This document shows, in pieces, positions 27,106-35,236 of a stretch of DNA of 64,000 bases. Both the position numbers and the translations under genes were made by a program. The notes under the pieces were generated by a model that saw nothing but the letters and a program-made list of their open reading frames with translations, was not told where the DNA came from and did not search any database. Source of the DNA: Mycobacterium sp. (lineage in GTDB: Bacteria; Actinomycetota; Actinomycetes; Mycobacteriales; Mycobacteriaceae); NCBI GenBank assembly GCA_021732005.1, contig JAKFVT010000029.1:42847-106846 (forward strand), written 5' to 3'. Every line of letters starts with the position of its first letter. Position 1 is the first letter of the stretch.

Positions 27106-28475
27106 TCCCGGTACGCCGGCGACTCGGCGGACAACGCAGGCACGTCGTCGCGGATGCCCACCGCCGAGACGATGCCCGCGATCACCAGGAGTACCGCGGC
27201 GGTCACCACGCCCTGCCGGAAACCGTCGAAAGTCATTGCGCCACCGACGATGACAGCGGTGAACGCGATCGCGATCAGACCCGCCACCCGGGCGACCGCA
27301 TTGTTGATCGCCGAGCCGATACCGCTTTGCGACGTGGGGACGGCGGCCAGGACCGCGGCCGTCAACGGGGACACGGCAACCGAAAGCCCCACCCCGAACA
27401 GCACCATGCCCGGCAGCGTTTGCAGCCACACGTTGCCTATGCCGATCGCCATCCATCCGAACCCCGCCGCGGCGATCAACGGCCCCGCGGCCATGAAGCG
27501 GCGCGGCCCGTAGCGGCCCGCGAGCTCACCGAACCGGGCCGCCAGCAGGAACGACAGGACCGGCACCGGTAGCGTCGCCAGACCGGCCTGCGCGGGCGAC
27601 AGTCCCGCGACCTCCTGCACGAACAACGCCACCAGCAGCTGGCCCAGTGAGATGTCCGCGTAGAGGAACACGGTGGCGAGGTTGCCGACCGTGAAGTTGC
27701 GCGCCGAGAAGACCGCCGGCGGCAGCATCGGATGACGGGCGTGGCGTTCCCACCAGCCGAACGCGATCAGGCTGGCGGGCCCGACGATCAGCGCGGTGAC
27801 GACGGCCGGGTGGTGCCAGCCGAGCCGCTGCTGCTCGATCATCGCGAAGACCGTCGCGCTCAACCCCACCGCCGTGAGGAACGCGCCGACGGCGTCGATA
27901 CGTGCACCCGTCCGGGGTGACCGATCGGTCAGCTTCCCGGTGAGGATCAGAGTGACTGCCAGTGGGACCACGTTGACGGCGAAAACCCACCGCCAGCCCA
28001 GGGTTTCGACGAGCACACCGCCCAGCAGCGGCCCGATGACGAATGCGGTGCCGGTCCAGGCCGTCCAGACCCCGATCGCGCGGGACTGCTCGGCGCCGGT
28101 GAACCGGGCATTGAGCATGGCCAGTGAGCTGGGGACCAGGAACGCGGCGCCCAGTCCCTGGACGCAGCGGCCGATGACCAGCACCAGTCCGTTGGGCGCA
28201 GCCGCGCACAGCAGCGAGGCGACGCCGAAGACCACCAGCCCGGCGCGCAGCACCGTCAGCCGTCCGAAGGCGTCGGAGATGGCGCCGGCCAGCAGAATCA
28301 GGGCCCCCAACGTCAGCAGGTATCCGTCGACGACCCACTGCTGGATGACCAGGCCGCCGCCGAGTTCGGCACTGATGGCGGGCAACGCCAGATTCACCAC
28401 CGAACCGTCGAGAAAGGCGACGAAGGACGCGAGTACCGCGACGACGACGAGTAGACGGTCGTCGCGCGCAACCAC
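27102..28475 (-). CDS. MFS drug:proton antiporter (DHA2-like)
   Basis: 457 residues from the GTG at 28475, 2 bases after the DUF3159 stop. The N-terminal block (SFVAFLDGSVVNLALPAI) and LVIGRCVQGLGAAFLVPSSL are the motif D1 and motif B regions of drug-exporting MFS proteins; about 12-14 membrane segments are present. The substrate is unknown. I do not recall an MFS gene between Rv2692 and Rv2693c in M. tuberculosis, so this looks like a lineage-specific addition. It has joined the end of the OB-fold/DUF3159 operon and could be under the same predicted stress promoter. Confidence 0.88.
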   Translation of the reverse strand: MVARDDRLLVVVAVLASFVAFLDGSVVNLALPAISAELGGGLVIQQWVVDGYLLTLGALILLAGAISDAFGRLTVLRAGLVVFGVASLLCAAAPNGLVLVIGRCVQGLGAAFLVPSSLAMLNARFTGAEQSRAIGVWTAWTGTAFVIGPLLGGVLVETLGWRWVFAVNVVPLAVTLILTGKLTDRSPRTGARIDAVGAFLTAVGLSATVFAMIEQQRLGWHHPAVVTALIVGPASLIAFGWWERHARHPMLPPAVFSARNFTVGNLATVFLYADISLGQLLVALFVQEVAGLSPAQAGLATLPVPVLSFLLAARFGELAGRYGPRRFMAAGPLIAAAGFGWMAIGIGNVWLQTLPGMVLFGVGLSVAVSPLTAAVLAAVPTSQSGIGSAINNAVARVAGLIAIAFTAVIVGGAMTFDGFRQGVVTAAVLLVIAGIVSAVGIRDDVPALSAESPAYRD

Positions 28476-28477
28476 AG

Positions 28478-29197
28478 TCAGTCTTCGGCGGGCGCGACGT
28501 CGCCGTCGTGGCTGCGTGCGTGGGCGGCGTGGATGGCGCGTTGCGCGGCGCGGATCGCCAGGTAGGTCACCAGCGCGGCCACCGCGGTCAGGGGCCAGCC
28601 CATAGCGATCCGGGCGACCCCGAGCCAGCCGGTCTGGTCGGCGTCGTACAGGTGGCGTTGCACCGCGAATCGGGAGGCGAACACCAGCACCCAGGTCAAC
28701 GTCGCGACGTCGAAAGCGAACACCGCGCGCCGGTTGCCGCGCCACGCGCGGTCCTTGTTGCTGATCCAGCTCCAGGCGTACCCCACGACCGGCCGGCGGA
28801 TGACCACGGACAGCGCGAATACCGCCGCCCAGATCAGCGACGTCCAGATGCCTAACAGGAAGTAGCCCTTCGACGCGCCCACGAACCAGGCGATGAGCGC
28901 GCTGATCCCCACGCCGATGAATCCCGAGATGGCGGGCTGCACCGAATCGCGGCGGTAGAGCCGCCACACCAGGATCAGGGCGGCGACGCCGAGCGCGGCA
29001 CTGATGGCGGGCACCAGGCCGAAGGCGGTGTTCACCGGGACGAGCACCGCCACTGGCAGTGCCGAGTAGACCAGGCCGCTGACGCCGCCCATCTGAGCGA
29101 GCAGCGCCTGGGCGGGCGTCTTCTCCTCGGGGGTCACCGCCGGGGTGTCGGCCGCCTCGTCCTGACTGCGATCGCTGTCTTCGACGGGACGACTCAA
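28478..29197 (-). CDS. DUF3159 membrane protein
   Basis: 239 residues. A charged N-terminal 45-residue tail precedes five to six hydrophobic segments; RRPVVGYAWSWISNKDRAWR lies in a central loop. It belongs to DUF3159, an actinobacterial membrane family of unknown function (counterpart Rv2693c). The ATG overlaps the OB-fold gene's TGA by 4 bases, and the MFS gene starts 2 bases after its stop. The three genes form one operon from the predicted ECF-type promoter at 29600-29625. Confidence 0.85.
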   Translation of the reverse strand: MSRPVEDSDRSQDEAADTPAVTPEEKTPAQALLAQMGGVSGLVYSALPVAVLVPVNTAFGLVPAISAALGVAALILVWRLYRRDSVQPAISGFIGVGISALIAWFVGASKGYFLLGIWTSLIWAAVFALSVVIRRPVVGYAWSWISNKDRAWRGNRRAVFAFDVATLTWVLVFASRFAVQRHLYDADQTGWLGVARIAMGWPLTAVAALVTYLAIRAAQRAIHAAHARSHDGDVAPAED

Positions 29198-29565
29198 GTC
29201 TGGATCTCGTAGTGCGGGTTGTAGATGGCCTTCGTTCCGTTCTCGAGGGTGCCGAGGCGGCCGCGGACCCGCAGGGCTCGACCCGACTCGATACCGGCGA
29301 TACGGCGCTGCCCCAACCAGACCAGCGTCACGGTGTCAGTGCCGTCGAAGAGCTCGGCGCGCACGCCGCCGGCGCACCCCTTGGCGTTGGTCTCGACACT
29401 GCGCAGAGTGCCCACCATGGTGACCTCTTGGCCTCGCTGGCAATCGATTGCTCGCTGGGCGCCGGTGCCGGCGGCTTCGTCGGTGAGTTCCTCGACGTCG
29501 CGCTGCTCAGGGTCTTCCGTCAAACGACGAGTCAGACGTCGGACGAAACTTTCGGCCGTAGCCAT
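29194..29565 (-). CDS. OB-fold nucleic-acid-binding protein
   Basis: 123 residues. An N-terminal helix (SFVRRLTRRLTEDPEQRDVEE) precedes an OB-fold (VTMVGTLRSVETNAKG, then VTLVWLGQRRIAGIESG, then RVRGRLGTLENGTKAIYNP) like that of RecG/aspartyl-tRNA-synthetase anticodon domains. The counterpart is Rv2694c. The nucleic acid bound is unknown. GGAGAGG precedes the ATG closely. A GGAAC-N17-CGTT element about 35-60 bases upstream is a good candidate for a SigE/SigH-type promoter, so stress control of this operon is likely (inference). Confidence 0.83.
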   Translation of the reverse strand: MATAESFVRRLTRRLTEDPEQRDVEELTDEAAGTGAQRAIDCQRGQEVTMVGTLRSVETNAKGCAGGVRAELFDGTDTVTLVWLGQRRIAGIESGRALRVRGRLGTLENGTKAIYNPHYEIQT

Positions 29566-29599
29566 GGCCTCTCCTGATACTCCAGCGGATCACAATGCC

Positions 29600-29625
29600 A
29601 ACGCAACGGTAGACCTCTTGGTTCC
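29600..29625 (-). promoter_or_regulatory. ECF-sigma promoter GGAAC-N17-CGTT for the OB-fold operon
   Basis: On the minus strand GGAAC (29625-29621) and CGTT (29603-29600) are separated by 17 bases, the same form and spacing as the sigB promoter at 41161-41186. The start of transcription would fall near 29593, leaving about a 28-base leader with GGAGAGG before the ATG at 29565. Confidence 0.6.
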
Positions 29626-29687
29626 CTAACGCCATGTGGCATACCCGCGGCGGGCGTTGCTGATACGTCACAGGGCACGATCATGAG

Positions 29688-30392
29688 ATGACGATCACTT
29701 TTCGGGGTGTCACCACGGTGCTGCTGCCCGGCACGGGAAGCGATGACGACTACGTCTACCGGGCGTTCGCCGGTCCGCTGCACGGCGTCGGCGCGGTGGT
29801 CGCCACACCTGCTCCGCAGCCCGCCCGGCTGATCGCCGGCTACCTCGAAGCGCTCGACGACGCCGCCCGCAATGGGCCGATCATCGTCGGTGGGGTGTCC
29901 ATCGGCGCGGCGGTGACGCTGGCCTGGGCACTTGCCCACCCGGGGCGCGCGGTCGCGGTGCTGGCCGCGCTGCCGGCGTGGAGCGGCGCGGCCCAATCCG
30001 CTCCGGCCGCGCTGTCGGCCCGCCACACCGCGCATCAGCTGCGCACCGAGGGTCTGGTTGCCACCACCACGCAGATGCGCGCGTCCAGCCCCGCCTGGCT
30101 GGCCGACGAGCTGGCCCGAAGCTGGCTGGGTCAGTGGCCGGATCTGCCCGACGCGATGGAGGACGCGGCGCGGTACGTCGCTCCGAGCATCGCCGAGATG
30201 GGACGCCTGAGTGTGCCGATGGGTGTGGTGGGGGCGACCGACGACCCGATCCATCCGCTGGAGGTGGCGCTGGAATGGGTGGCGGCGGCGCCGCGGGCGG
30301 CCCTGCGGACGGTCAGCCTCGACGACTTCGGGCCGAAGCCGGAGCTACTGGGTTCCGCATGTCTGGCGGCGTTGACCGACGCCGAGGGCTGA
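29688..30392 (+). CDS. Alpha/beta-hydrolase
   Basis: 234 residues. VTTVLLPGTGSDDDYVYRAF forms the first strand and oxyanion loop. The nucleophile elbow GGVSIGAAV has its Ser, and an acid-position segment VVGATDDPIHPLE is visible; the histidine is not obvious near the C-terminus. The counterpart is Rv2695. There is no signal peptide, so it is probably cytoplasmic. Substrate unknown. Its stop touches the convergent DUF3710 gene's stop with no spacer. Confidence 0.8.
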   Translation: MTITFRGVTTVLLPGTGSDDDYVYRAFAGPLHGVGAVVATPAPQPARLIAGYLEALDDAARNGPIIVGGVSIGAAVTLAWALAHPGRAVAVLAALPAWSGAAQSAPAALSARHTAHQLRTEGLVATTTQMRASSPAWLADELARSWLGQWPDLPDAMEDAARYVAPSIAEMGRLSVPMGVVGATDDPIHPLEVALEWVAAAPRAALRTVSLDDFGPKPELLGSACLAALTDAEG

Positions 30393-31175
30393 TCAGCCGC
30401 CGGTGCTGGAGCTGCGCAGCTGCTGCATCGCCGAGCCGGATGCGCTGCGGCGCTCGGTCGGCGGCTGGGCTTGGCCCTGCTGCTCCTGGATCATCGCCTG
30501 CTGCGCGGCCGCCATCTGAGCCTGCTGTGCGGCGGCCTGACGCAGCTGCTCGAGCATCGGTTCGGGCAGCTGGACCTGGAGCGGGGTGCGAACCGGCAGC
30601 GGAGTTTCACCGCGGCGAACAACGGTGTCGCCCAAGGCTTCTCGTGCTTCCGCGACCAGGTTGGCCATGGCTTCGGGAGCGCCGTTGACCACGCAGCGGA
30701 TCATCCAGCGATAACCGTCGACGCCGATGAAGCGCACCACGCCGGCCCCGGTACCGACCACCTCACGGCCCCACGGTCCGTCCTCGATGGAGACCTGTGC
30801 GTTGTCCTTGCGCAACGAGTCGGCCAGCTCGCTGGCGACCTCGCGCCACAGCCCGGGCGACTTCGGCGCGGCATAGGCGGCGATCGTGAACCGGCCGTGT
30901 GGCGTGACCACCCAGACCGCGCTGGGCACGCCCACCTCGTTCAACTCGACCTGGATCTGGCCGGCGGGCGGCATCGGCACCAGCACGGAACCGAGGTCCA
31001 GGCGGGCTTCGGCGGCGTCGGCCGGGTTGTCGAAGTCCTCGATGTCGAACGGGCCGCCGTCATAGCCGTCATCGGTGTCGTCGACGTCGTCGGAAGCGGG
31101 GTCGTGGACCACCGCGGCCTGCGCCGTCTCGTCCGTGCCGGTGCCTGATTCGTTCTTACGTCTGCCGAATGCCAT
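30393..31175 (-). CDS. DUF3710 family protein
   Basis: 260 residues. An acidic N-terminus (about residues 12-50, rich in Asp) leads into the DUF3710 core: VLVPMPPAGQIQVELNE, WVVTPHGRFTIAAYAAPKS, FIGVDGYRWMIRCVVNG. The C-terminus is a Gln/Ala-rich low-complexity tail. The counterpart is Rv2696c, of unknown function. The ATG at 31175 overlaps the dut stop by one base (TGATG), so it is coupled to dut; a GTG one codon earlier is possible. Confidence 0.82.
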   Translation of the reverse strand: MAFGRRKNESGTGTDETAQAAVVHDPASDDVDDTDDGYDGGPFDIEDFDNPADAAEARLDLGSVLVPMPPAGQIQVELNEVGVPSAVWVVTPHGRFTIAAYAAPKSPGLWREVASELADSLRKDNAQVSIEDGPWGREVVGTGAGVVRFIGVDGYRWMIRCVVNGAPEAMANLVAEAREALGDTVVRRGETPLPVRTPLQVQLPEPMLEQLRQAAAQQAQMAAAQQAMIQEQQGQAQPPTERRSASGSAMQQLRSSSTGG

Positions 31176-31639
31176 CACAAACTCGCATGTCCGCCGGAGG
31201 ATCCGTGGCCGCCTTCGCCACGGGTGGTTTCAGCCAGTCCGGCCTCGTCGAACGAGGCCACCTCGACCAGCTCTGGAAGTTCGACCCGCTGGACCAGCAA
31301 TTGGGCGATGCGGTCGCCACGCCGGATCGTGATCGGCGTCGCGGGGTCGAGGTTGATCAACGAGATCTTGACTTCGCCGCGATAACCGGCATCGATCGTG
31401 CCGGGGCTGTTGACGATCGAAAGGCCAACGCGCGCAGCCAAACCGGAGCGCGGGTGGACCAGTCCGACCATGCCGTGCGGAATCGCCACGGCGATGCCGG
31501 TGGCTACCAGCGCGCGCTCGCCGGGCGCCAGCTCGACGTCTTGGGCGCTGAACAAATCCACGCCCGCGTCGCCGTCGTGGGCGCGGCTGGGCATTGGGAG
31601 ATCGCGGTCAAGGCGAACCACCGCGAGACTGGTCGGCAC
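31175..31639 (-). CDS. dut: dUTP diphosphatase
   Basis: 154 residues, exactly the length I recall for mycobacterial Dut (Rv2697c). All five dUTPase motifs are visible: [39 protein letters not shown] and the C-terminal arm [15 protein letters not shown]. The trimeric enzyme hydrolyses dUTP to dUMP, keeping uracil out of DNA and supplying dTMP synthesis. The GTG start is fixed by length and by a TAGTCT -10 lying 7 bases upstream, which implies a leaderless message. The promoter overlaps that of the divergent DUF3093 gene. Confidence 0.96.
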   Translation of the reverse strand: MPTSLAVVRLDRDLPMPSRAHDGDAGVDLFSAQDVELAPGERALVATGIAVAIPHGMVGLVHPRSGLAARVGLSIVNSPGTIDAGYRGEVKISLINLDPATPITIRRGDRIAQLLVQRVELPELVEVASFDEAGLAETTRGEGGHGSSGGHASL

Positions 31640-31646
31640 GATGCGA

Positions 31647-31656
31647 AGACTACCCT
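31647..31656. promoter_or_regulatory. Overlapping divergent -10 boxes (dut / DUF3093 gene)
   Basis: On the plus strand TACCCT (31651-31656) lies 7 bases before the GTG at 31664. On the minus strand TAGTCT (31652-31647) lies 7 bases before the dut GTG at 31639. The two hexamers share the central TA pair, and the gap between the two start codons is only 24 bases. Both genes should be leaderless. Confidence 0.6.
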
Positions 31657-31663
31657 TGGCCGC

Positions 31664-32149
31664 GTGTCTGGTTCGCGTGTGACCTCGCAAACCGTGCGGT
31701 ACCGCGAGCGGCTCTGGGTGCCGTGGTGGTGGTGGCCGCTCGGTCTGGCATTGGCGGCACTGATCGCCAAGGAAGTCACCATGGGTGTGCGCACCCTGCC
31801 GGTGTGGCTGCCGTATGCCGTGCTCGGTGCCGTCGCGGTGGGCGTGCTGCTGTGGATGAGCCGCACCGAGGTCCGGGTCGTGACCGGTGGCGACAACGGC
31901 GATGACGTCGAATTGTGGGCAGGCCAGGCGCATCTGCCGACGTCGGTGGTGTCCCGGTCGGCCGAGATCCCGCCGACGGCGAAGTCGGCAGCGCTGGGGC
32001 GTCAGCTCGATCCGGCGGCGTTCGTGCTGCATCGCGGCTGGGTGGGCCCGCTGGTTCTGGTGGTGCTCGACGATCCCGACGATCCGACGCCGTACTGGCT
32101 GGTCAGCGCCCGCCACCCGGATCGGGTGCTCTCAGCGCTGCGGAGCTGA
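31664..32149 (+). CDS. DUF3093 membrane protein
   Basis: 161 residues, the length I recall for the counterpart Rv2698. It has two adjacent membrane segments ([17 protein letters not shown] and [20 protein letters not shown]) near the N-terminus, then a cytoplasmic or periplasmic domain ending [17 protein letters not shown]. Function unknown. The GTG at 31664 is supported by the -10 TACCCT 7 bases upstream; another GTG at 31679 is less well placed. It is divergent from dut and convergent with the DUF4193 gene. Confidence 0.83.
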   Translation: MSGSRVTSQTVRYRERLWVPWWWWPLGLALAALIAKEVTMGVRTLPVWLPYAVLGAVAVGVLLWMSRTEVRVVTGGDNGDDVELWAGQAHLPTSVVSRSAEIPPTAKSAALGRQLDPAAFVLHRGWVGPLVLVVLDDPDDPTPYWLVSARHPDRVLSALRS

Positions 32150-32204
32150 TTGTCCCGCTCCTCCTCCGCCTCGTCCCTCGGCAGCATCGTCGCGGGACGG
32201 CTGA

Positions 32205-32507
32205 CTACGCGGCGCAGTCCGTGCAGAGCAACACACCGTTCTTGTCGCTGGCCAGCCGGCTGCGGTGGTGCACCAGGAAGCAGCTCGAGCAGGTGAACTC
32301 GTCGGCCTGCTTCGGGACGACCCGGACCACCAGCTCCTCGCCCGAAAGATCGGCGCCGGGCAGCTCGAAATTCTCCGCGGAATCCGTCTCGTCGACGTCC
32401 ACTACGGCCGACTGCGCCTCGTTGCGGCGCGCCTTGAGTTCCTCCAGCGAATCCTCGGACACCTCGTCGGTCTCGGTGCGCCGCGGGGCGTCGTAGTCGG
32501 TAGCCAT
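32205..32507 (-). CDS. DUF4193 zinc-ribbon-like small protein
   Basis: 100 residues. The acidic N-terminal half (SLEELKARRNEAQSAVVDVD) is followed by a Cys4 pattern, CSSC near residue 73 and CTDC at the C-terminus, a probable zinc site. It belongs to DUF4193 (counterpart Rv2699c), a conserved actinobacterial family of unknown function. GAGGGGA precedes the ATG. The upstream gap holds a perfect CRP-type palindrome 89 bases from this start, so cAMP-linked control is plausible. Confidence 0.87.
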   Translation of the reverse strand: MATDYDAPRRTETDEVSEDSLEELKARRNEAQSAVVDVDETDSAENFELPGADLSGEELVVRVVPKQADEFTCSSCFLVHHRSRLASDKNGVLLCTDCAA

Positions 32508-32595
32508 CTTTTGTCCCCTCGTAACCTCAGCATGGCTTTGTATCAGCGTGGAACGGATCCGCCAAACGATTCGTGCCCAGATGCCCCTTACGTTG

Positions 32596-32615
32596 CATGT
32601 GATTTACGTCACATG
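32596..32615. promoter_or_regulatory. CRP-type operator, TGTGA-N6-TCACA within a 20-base palindrome
   Basis: CATGTGATTTACGTCACATG has perfect 7-base arms around a 6-base centre and contains the full TGTGA-N6-TCACA consensus of CRP-family regulators, including mycobacterial Crp (Rv3676). It lies between the divergent DUF4193 gene (start 32507) and the Rv2700-type gene (start 32678), 63 bases before the latter. Confidence 0.75.
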
Positions 32616-32665
32616 TATTCATCTTGAACGACGGGCGTGTTGGGCCGGGATCCGCCCGGTGCCTC

Positions 32666-32671
32666 TAGAGT
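32666..32671 (+). promoter_or_regulatory. Predicted -10 (TAGAGT) for a leaderless transcript
   Basis: TAGAGT is 6 bases before the GTG at 32678. With a start point at that GTG, the CRP palindrome centre lies about 72 bases upstream, in the range of a class I activator site. Confidence 0.5.
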
Positions 32672-32677
32672 GCATCC

Positions 32678-33328
32678 GTGGTCGCTCAAATCACGGAGGG
32701 TACGGCCTTCGACAAGCACGGTCGTCCGTTCCGTCGACGCAACTACCTGCCCGGACTCATCGCGCTGGGCGTGATGTTCGTGATCACCGCGATTGTGTGG
32801 GGATTCGTACTGACCCGCCCGGTCGACGTGCGGGAGGCCGCGGCCTGCAACCCGCCGCCACCGGCCGCCGATCCCGGCGCCCCCACCCTCGGCCAGCAGG
32901 TGTCTCACTCGTCGATGATCGACGTCGCACCGGCCAAGCTCGTCGACACCAAGATCCGGGTACTCAACGCCAGCGGCCAGGGCGGCCAGGCCGGCGAGGT
33001 CGCCGGCGCACTGCGTGACCTCGGCTTCGCCCAGCCCACCGCGGCCAACGATCCGATCTACACCAACACCCGGCTGACCTGCCAGGGCCAGATCCGCTTC
33101 GGCACCAGCGGCCGGGCGGGCGCGGCCGCGGTCTGGCTGGTGGCACCCTGCGTCGAGCTGTTCCAGGACGACCGCAAGGACGACACCGTGGACCTGGCCA
33201 TCGGCACCGACTTCACCACGCTGGCGCACAGCGACGACATCGACGCCGTCCTGGCCGGTCTGCGCCCGGACGCCACCGAGCAGGCCGATTCGACGTTGCT
33301 GACCAAGATCCACAACGGCACCTGCTGA
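32678..33328 (+). CDS. LytR_C-domain envelope protein (Rv2700/CeI type)
   Basis: 216 residues. A short cytoplasmic N-terminus (FDKHGRPFRRRNYLPG) precedes one membrane segment (LIALGVMFVITAIVWGFVL). The extracellular part contains a LytR C-terminal domain (KIRVLNASGQGGQAGEVAGAL). The cysteines (four visible outside) may form disulfides. The counterpart Rv2700 has been linked to cell-envelope integrity. The LytR_C domain is also found at the end of LCP ligases that attach arabinogalactan to peptidoglycan. The GTG start is supported by the -10 box 6 bases upstream. Its stop directly abuts the convergent suhB stop. Confidence 0.85.
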   Translation: MVAQITEGTAFDKHGRPFRRRNYLPGLIALGVMFVITAIVWGFVLTRPVDVREAAACNPPPPAADPGAPTLGQQVSHSSMIDVAPAKLVDTKIRVLNASGQGGQAGEVAGALRDLGFAQPTAANDPIYTNTRLTCQGQIRFGTSGRAGAAAVWLVAPCVELFQDDRKDDTVDLAIGTDFTTLAHSDDIDAVLAGLRPDATEQADSTLLTKIHNGTC

Positions 33329-34177
33329 CTAGGCCAGCGGCCGCAATCCCCCGAAACCCGCCAGGGCGTCGGTGAGCGCTCCCGCGATCCCCGGCGCCGC
33401 CGCCACCAGCAGCGCGCCCTCCTCGTCGAGCCGCGGCAATGCCACCACCGCGCCCGCTTCCGCGGCGATCAGCGCGCCAGCCGCCCAATCCCACACGTGC
33501 AGGCCGTGCTCGTAGTGGGCGTCGAGACGGCCCGCGGCGACCATGCACAGATCCAGCGAGGCCGACCCGATGCGGCGGACGTCGCGCACCAGCGGCAGCA
33601 ACTGCGCCAGCAACGCCGACTGCTCGGCGCGCTGTTGCGGGGCGTAGCCGAAACCGGTGCCCACCAACGCCATCGATAGCTCGGTCACCGGGGCGGCCCG
33701 CAGCTCTCGGCGCTGCCCGCCGCTGGACACCTGGGCGCCGTGCCCGGCAGCCGCCGAGTACACCTCGCCACTGACCACGTCGGCGACCGCGCCCGCCACT
33801 GACACGCCGTCGATCTGAGCGGCGACCGAGATCCCATATGCCGGAATTCCGTACATGAAGTTCACCGTGCCGTCGATCGGGTCGAGTACCCAGCAGACCG
33901 CACCGTCCGCGCCGGCCGCCGGGCCGCCGCCCTCCTCCCCGAGAATCACATCGTCGGGGCGCAGCGCGCTGAGCCGATCCCGCAGTAGCAGTTCGGTTTC
34001 GGTGTCCACAATCGTCACCGGATCGGTCGGTGTGCTCTTCGTCTGAACAGAATGCGCGCCGATCGAGCCGTGCTCGCCGTCGAAGACTTCCGCACGCCGG
34101 CGGCGGACGAACGCGGCGGCCTCGGCGGCCAGCTGCTCCGCCAGCGCCCGTAACTCGTGTCCCCCGTTGTCACTCAT
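33329..34177 (-). CDS. suhB: Inositol-1-monophosphatase SuhB
   Basis: 282 residues from the ATG at 34177. The IMPase motifs are complete: ILGEEGGG (metal-binding Glu pair), WVLDPIDGTVNFMYGIP and HVWDWAAGALIAAEAG. The enzyme releases inositol from inositol 1-phosphate, feeding phosphatidylinositol, PIM/LAM and mycothiol synthesis in mycobacteria. The counterpart is Rv2701c. It is divergent from ppgK across a 101-base gap. An upstream reading from 34216 adds a Cys-rich, non-family N-terminus and is rejected. Confidence 0.92.
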   Translation of the reverse strand: MSDNGGHELRALAEQLAAEAAAFVRRRRAEVFDGEHGSIGAHSVQTKSTPTDPVTIVDTETELLLRDRLSALRPDDVILGEEGGGPAAGADGAVCWVLDPIDGTVNFMYGIPAYGISVAAQIDGVSVAGAVADVVSGEVYSAAAGHGAQVSSGGQRRELRAAPVTELSMALVGTGFGYAPQQRAEQSALLAQLLPLVRDVRRIGSASLDLCMVAAGRLDAHYEHGLHVWDWAAGALIAAEAGAVVALPRLDEEGALLVAAAPGIAGALTDALAGFGGLRPLA

Positions 34178-34278
34178 CTGACCATCGCAGCACAGACCTC
34201 CCGACACCGAACACAAAGGGCCGCGCAGCCACTAGTGTGTGCATCGCGCAGACCGCCCGCGTCGCCGAGGAGCAGCCC

Positions 34279-35061
34279 ATGCCCGAGACCGAATCCCCCA
34301 CCACCCCCGGACAGAACCGCGGCTTCGGCGTCGACGTCGGTGGCAGCGGGGTCAAGGGTGGGATCGTCGATCTCGACACCGGCAAACTGATCGGCGACCG
34401 CTACAAATTGCCGACCCCGCAGCCCTCCACCCCCGAAGCGGTCGCCGCGACGGTCGCCGAGGTGGTCAAGCACTTCGACTGGACCGGCCCGCTGGGCGTC
34501 ACCTACCCGGGTGTCGTCGTCAACGGCGTCGTGCAGACCGCGGCCAACGTCGACAAGGGCTGGATCGGCACCAACGCCTCCGAGGTCATCGGCGCGGCCC
34601 TGGGCGGTCAGCGCGTGGTGGTGCTCAACGACGCCGACGCCGCGGGCATCGCCGAGCAACACCACGGCGCCGGACGCAACCGGGATGGCGTGATCATCTT
34701 GCTGACCTTCGGCACCGGGATCGGATCCGCGGTGATCCACGGCGGTCAGCTGCTGCCCAACACCGAGTTCGGCCATCTCGAGGTCGACGGCAAGGAGGCC
34801 GAACATCGGGCGGCATCCTCTGTCAAGGAACGCAAGGACTGGAGCTACGAGCGGTGGAGCCAGGAAGTCACGAAAGTGCTGGTCAGCATCGAGAATGCGC
34901 TCTGGCCTGACCTGTTCATCGCCGGCGGCGGCATCAGCCGCAAGGCCGACAAATGGATCCCGCTGCTGAAGAACCGGACGCCGGTGGTCGCCGCGGAGTT
35001 GCAGAACGAGGCGGGCATCGTCGGGGCCGCGATGGCGGCACAGGCCGACGTCACACGCTGA
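34279..35061 (+). CDS. ppgK: Polyphosphate glucokinase PpgK
   Basis: 260 residues. ROK-type kinase features: GFGVDVGGSGVKGGIVDL (phosphate loop), GVTYPGVVVNGVV, LNDADAAGIAEQHHGAG with the catalytic Asp, and LLTFGTGIGSAVIHGG. It phosphorylates glucose with polyphosphate or ATP. The counterpart is Rv2702. The ATG at 34279 follows GAGGAG at a good distance. The gene precedes sigA, as in other mycobacteria, with a 175-base gap. Confidence 0.94.
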   Translation: MPETESPTTPGQNRGFGVDVGGSGVKGGIVDLDTGKLIGDRYKLPTPQPSTPEAVAATVAEVVKHFDWTGPLGVTYPGVVVNGVVQTAANVDKGWIGTNASEVIGAALGGQRVVVLNDADAAGIAEQHHGAGRNRDGVIILLTFGTGIGSAVIHGGQLLPNTEFGHLEVDGKEAEHRAASSVKERKDWSYERWSQEVTKVLVSIENALWPDLFIAGGGISRKADKWIPLLKNRTPVVAAELQNEAGIVGAAMAAQADVTR

Positions 35062-35100
35062 TTTTTCGTCGCTCGGCGCGGTAGCGGCCCACACTGTCGT

Positions 35101-35106
35101 TACAAT
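35101..35106 (+). promoter_or_regulatory. Predicted sigA -10 (TACAAT)
   Basis: TACAAT is the closest match to the primary-sigma -10 in the ppgK-sigA gap and would give a leader of about 125 bases. No convincing -35 is seen 17 bases upstream, which is common in mycobacteria. Confidence 0.4.
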
Positions 35107-35236
35107 GGTCGATGGCGGCCGCCTACCGGATAGCGGCGAGAATCCACCACGAGATCCACGCCAATAGTCCTCATAGCCGACGCTTTCGGTGGCGCGCCCA
35201 CGCCCGCCGAGAGCCAGCACGACCGAAAGGGTGTAC

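Noticed and set aside
32152..32198. GTCCCGC / GCGGGAC inverted repeat after the DUF3093 gene
   Set aside because: The 33-base loop is large and there is no T-run; not convincing as a terminator.
32550..32575. GGAAC-N17-CGTG in the Rv2699c/Rv2700-type gap
   Set aside because: The -10 part lacks the conserved final T, and the downstream gene already has a well-placed leaderless -10. Too weak to call.
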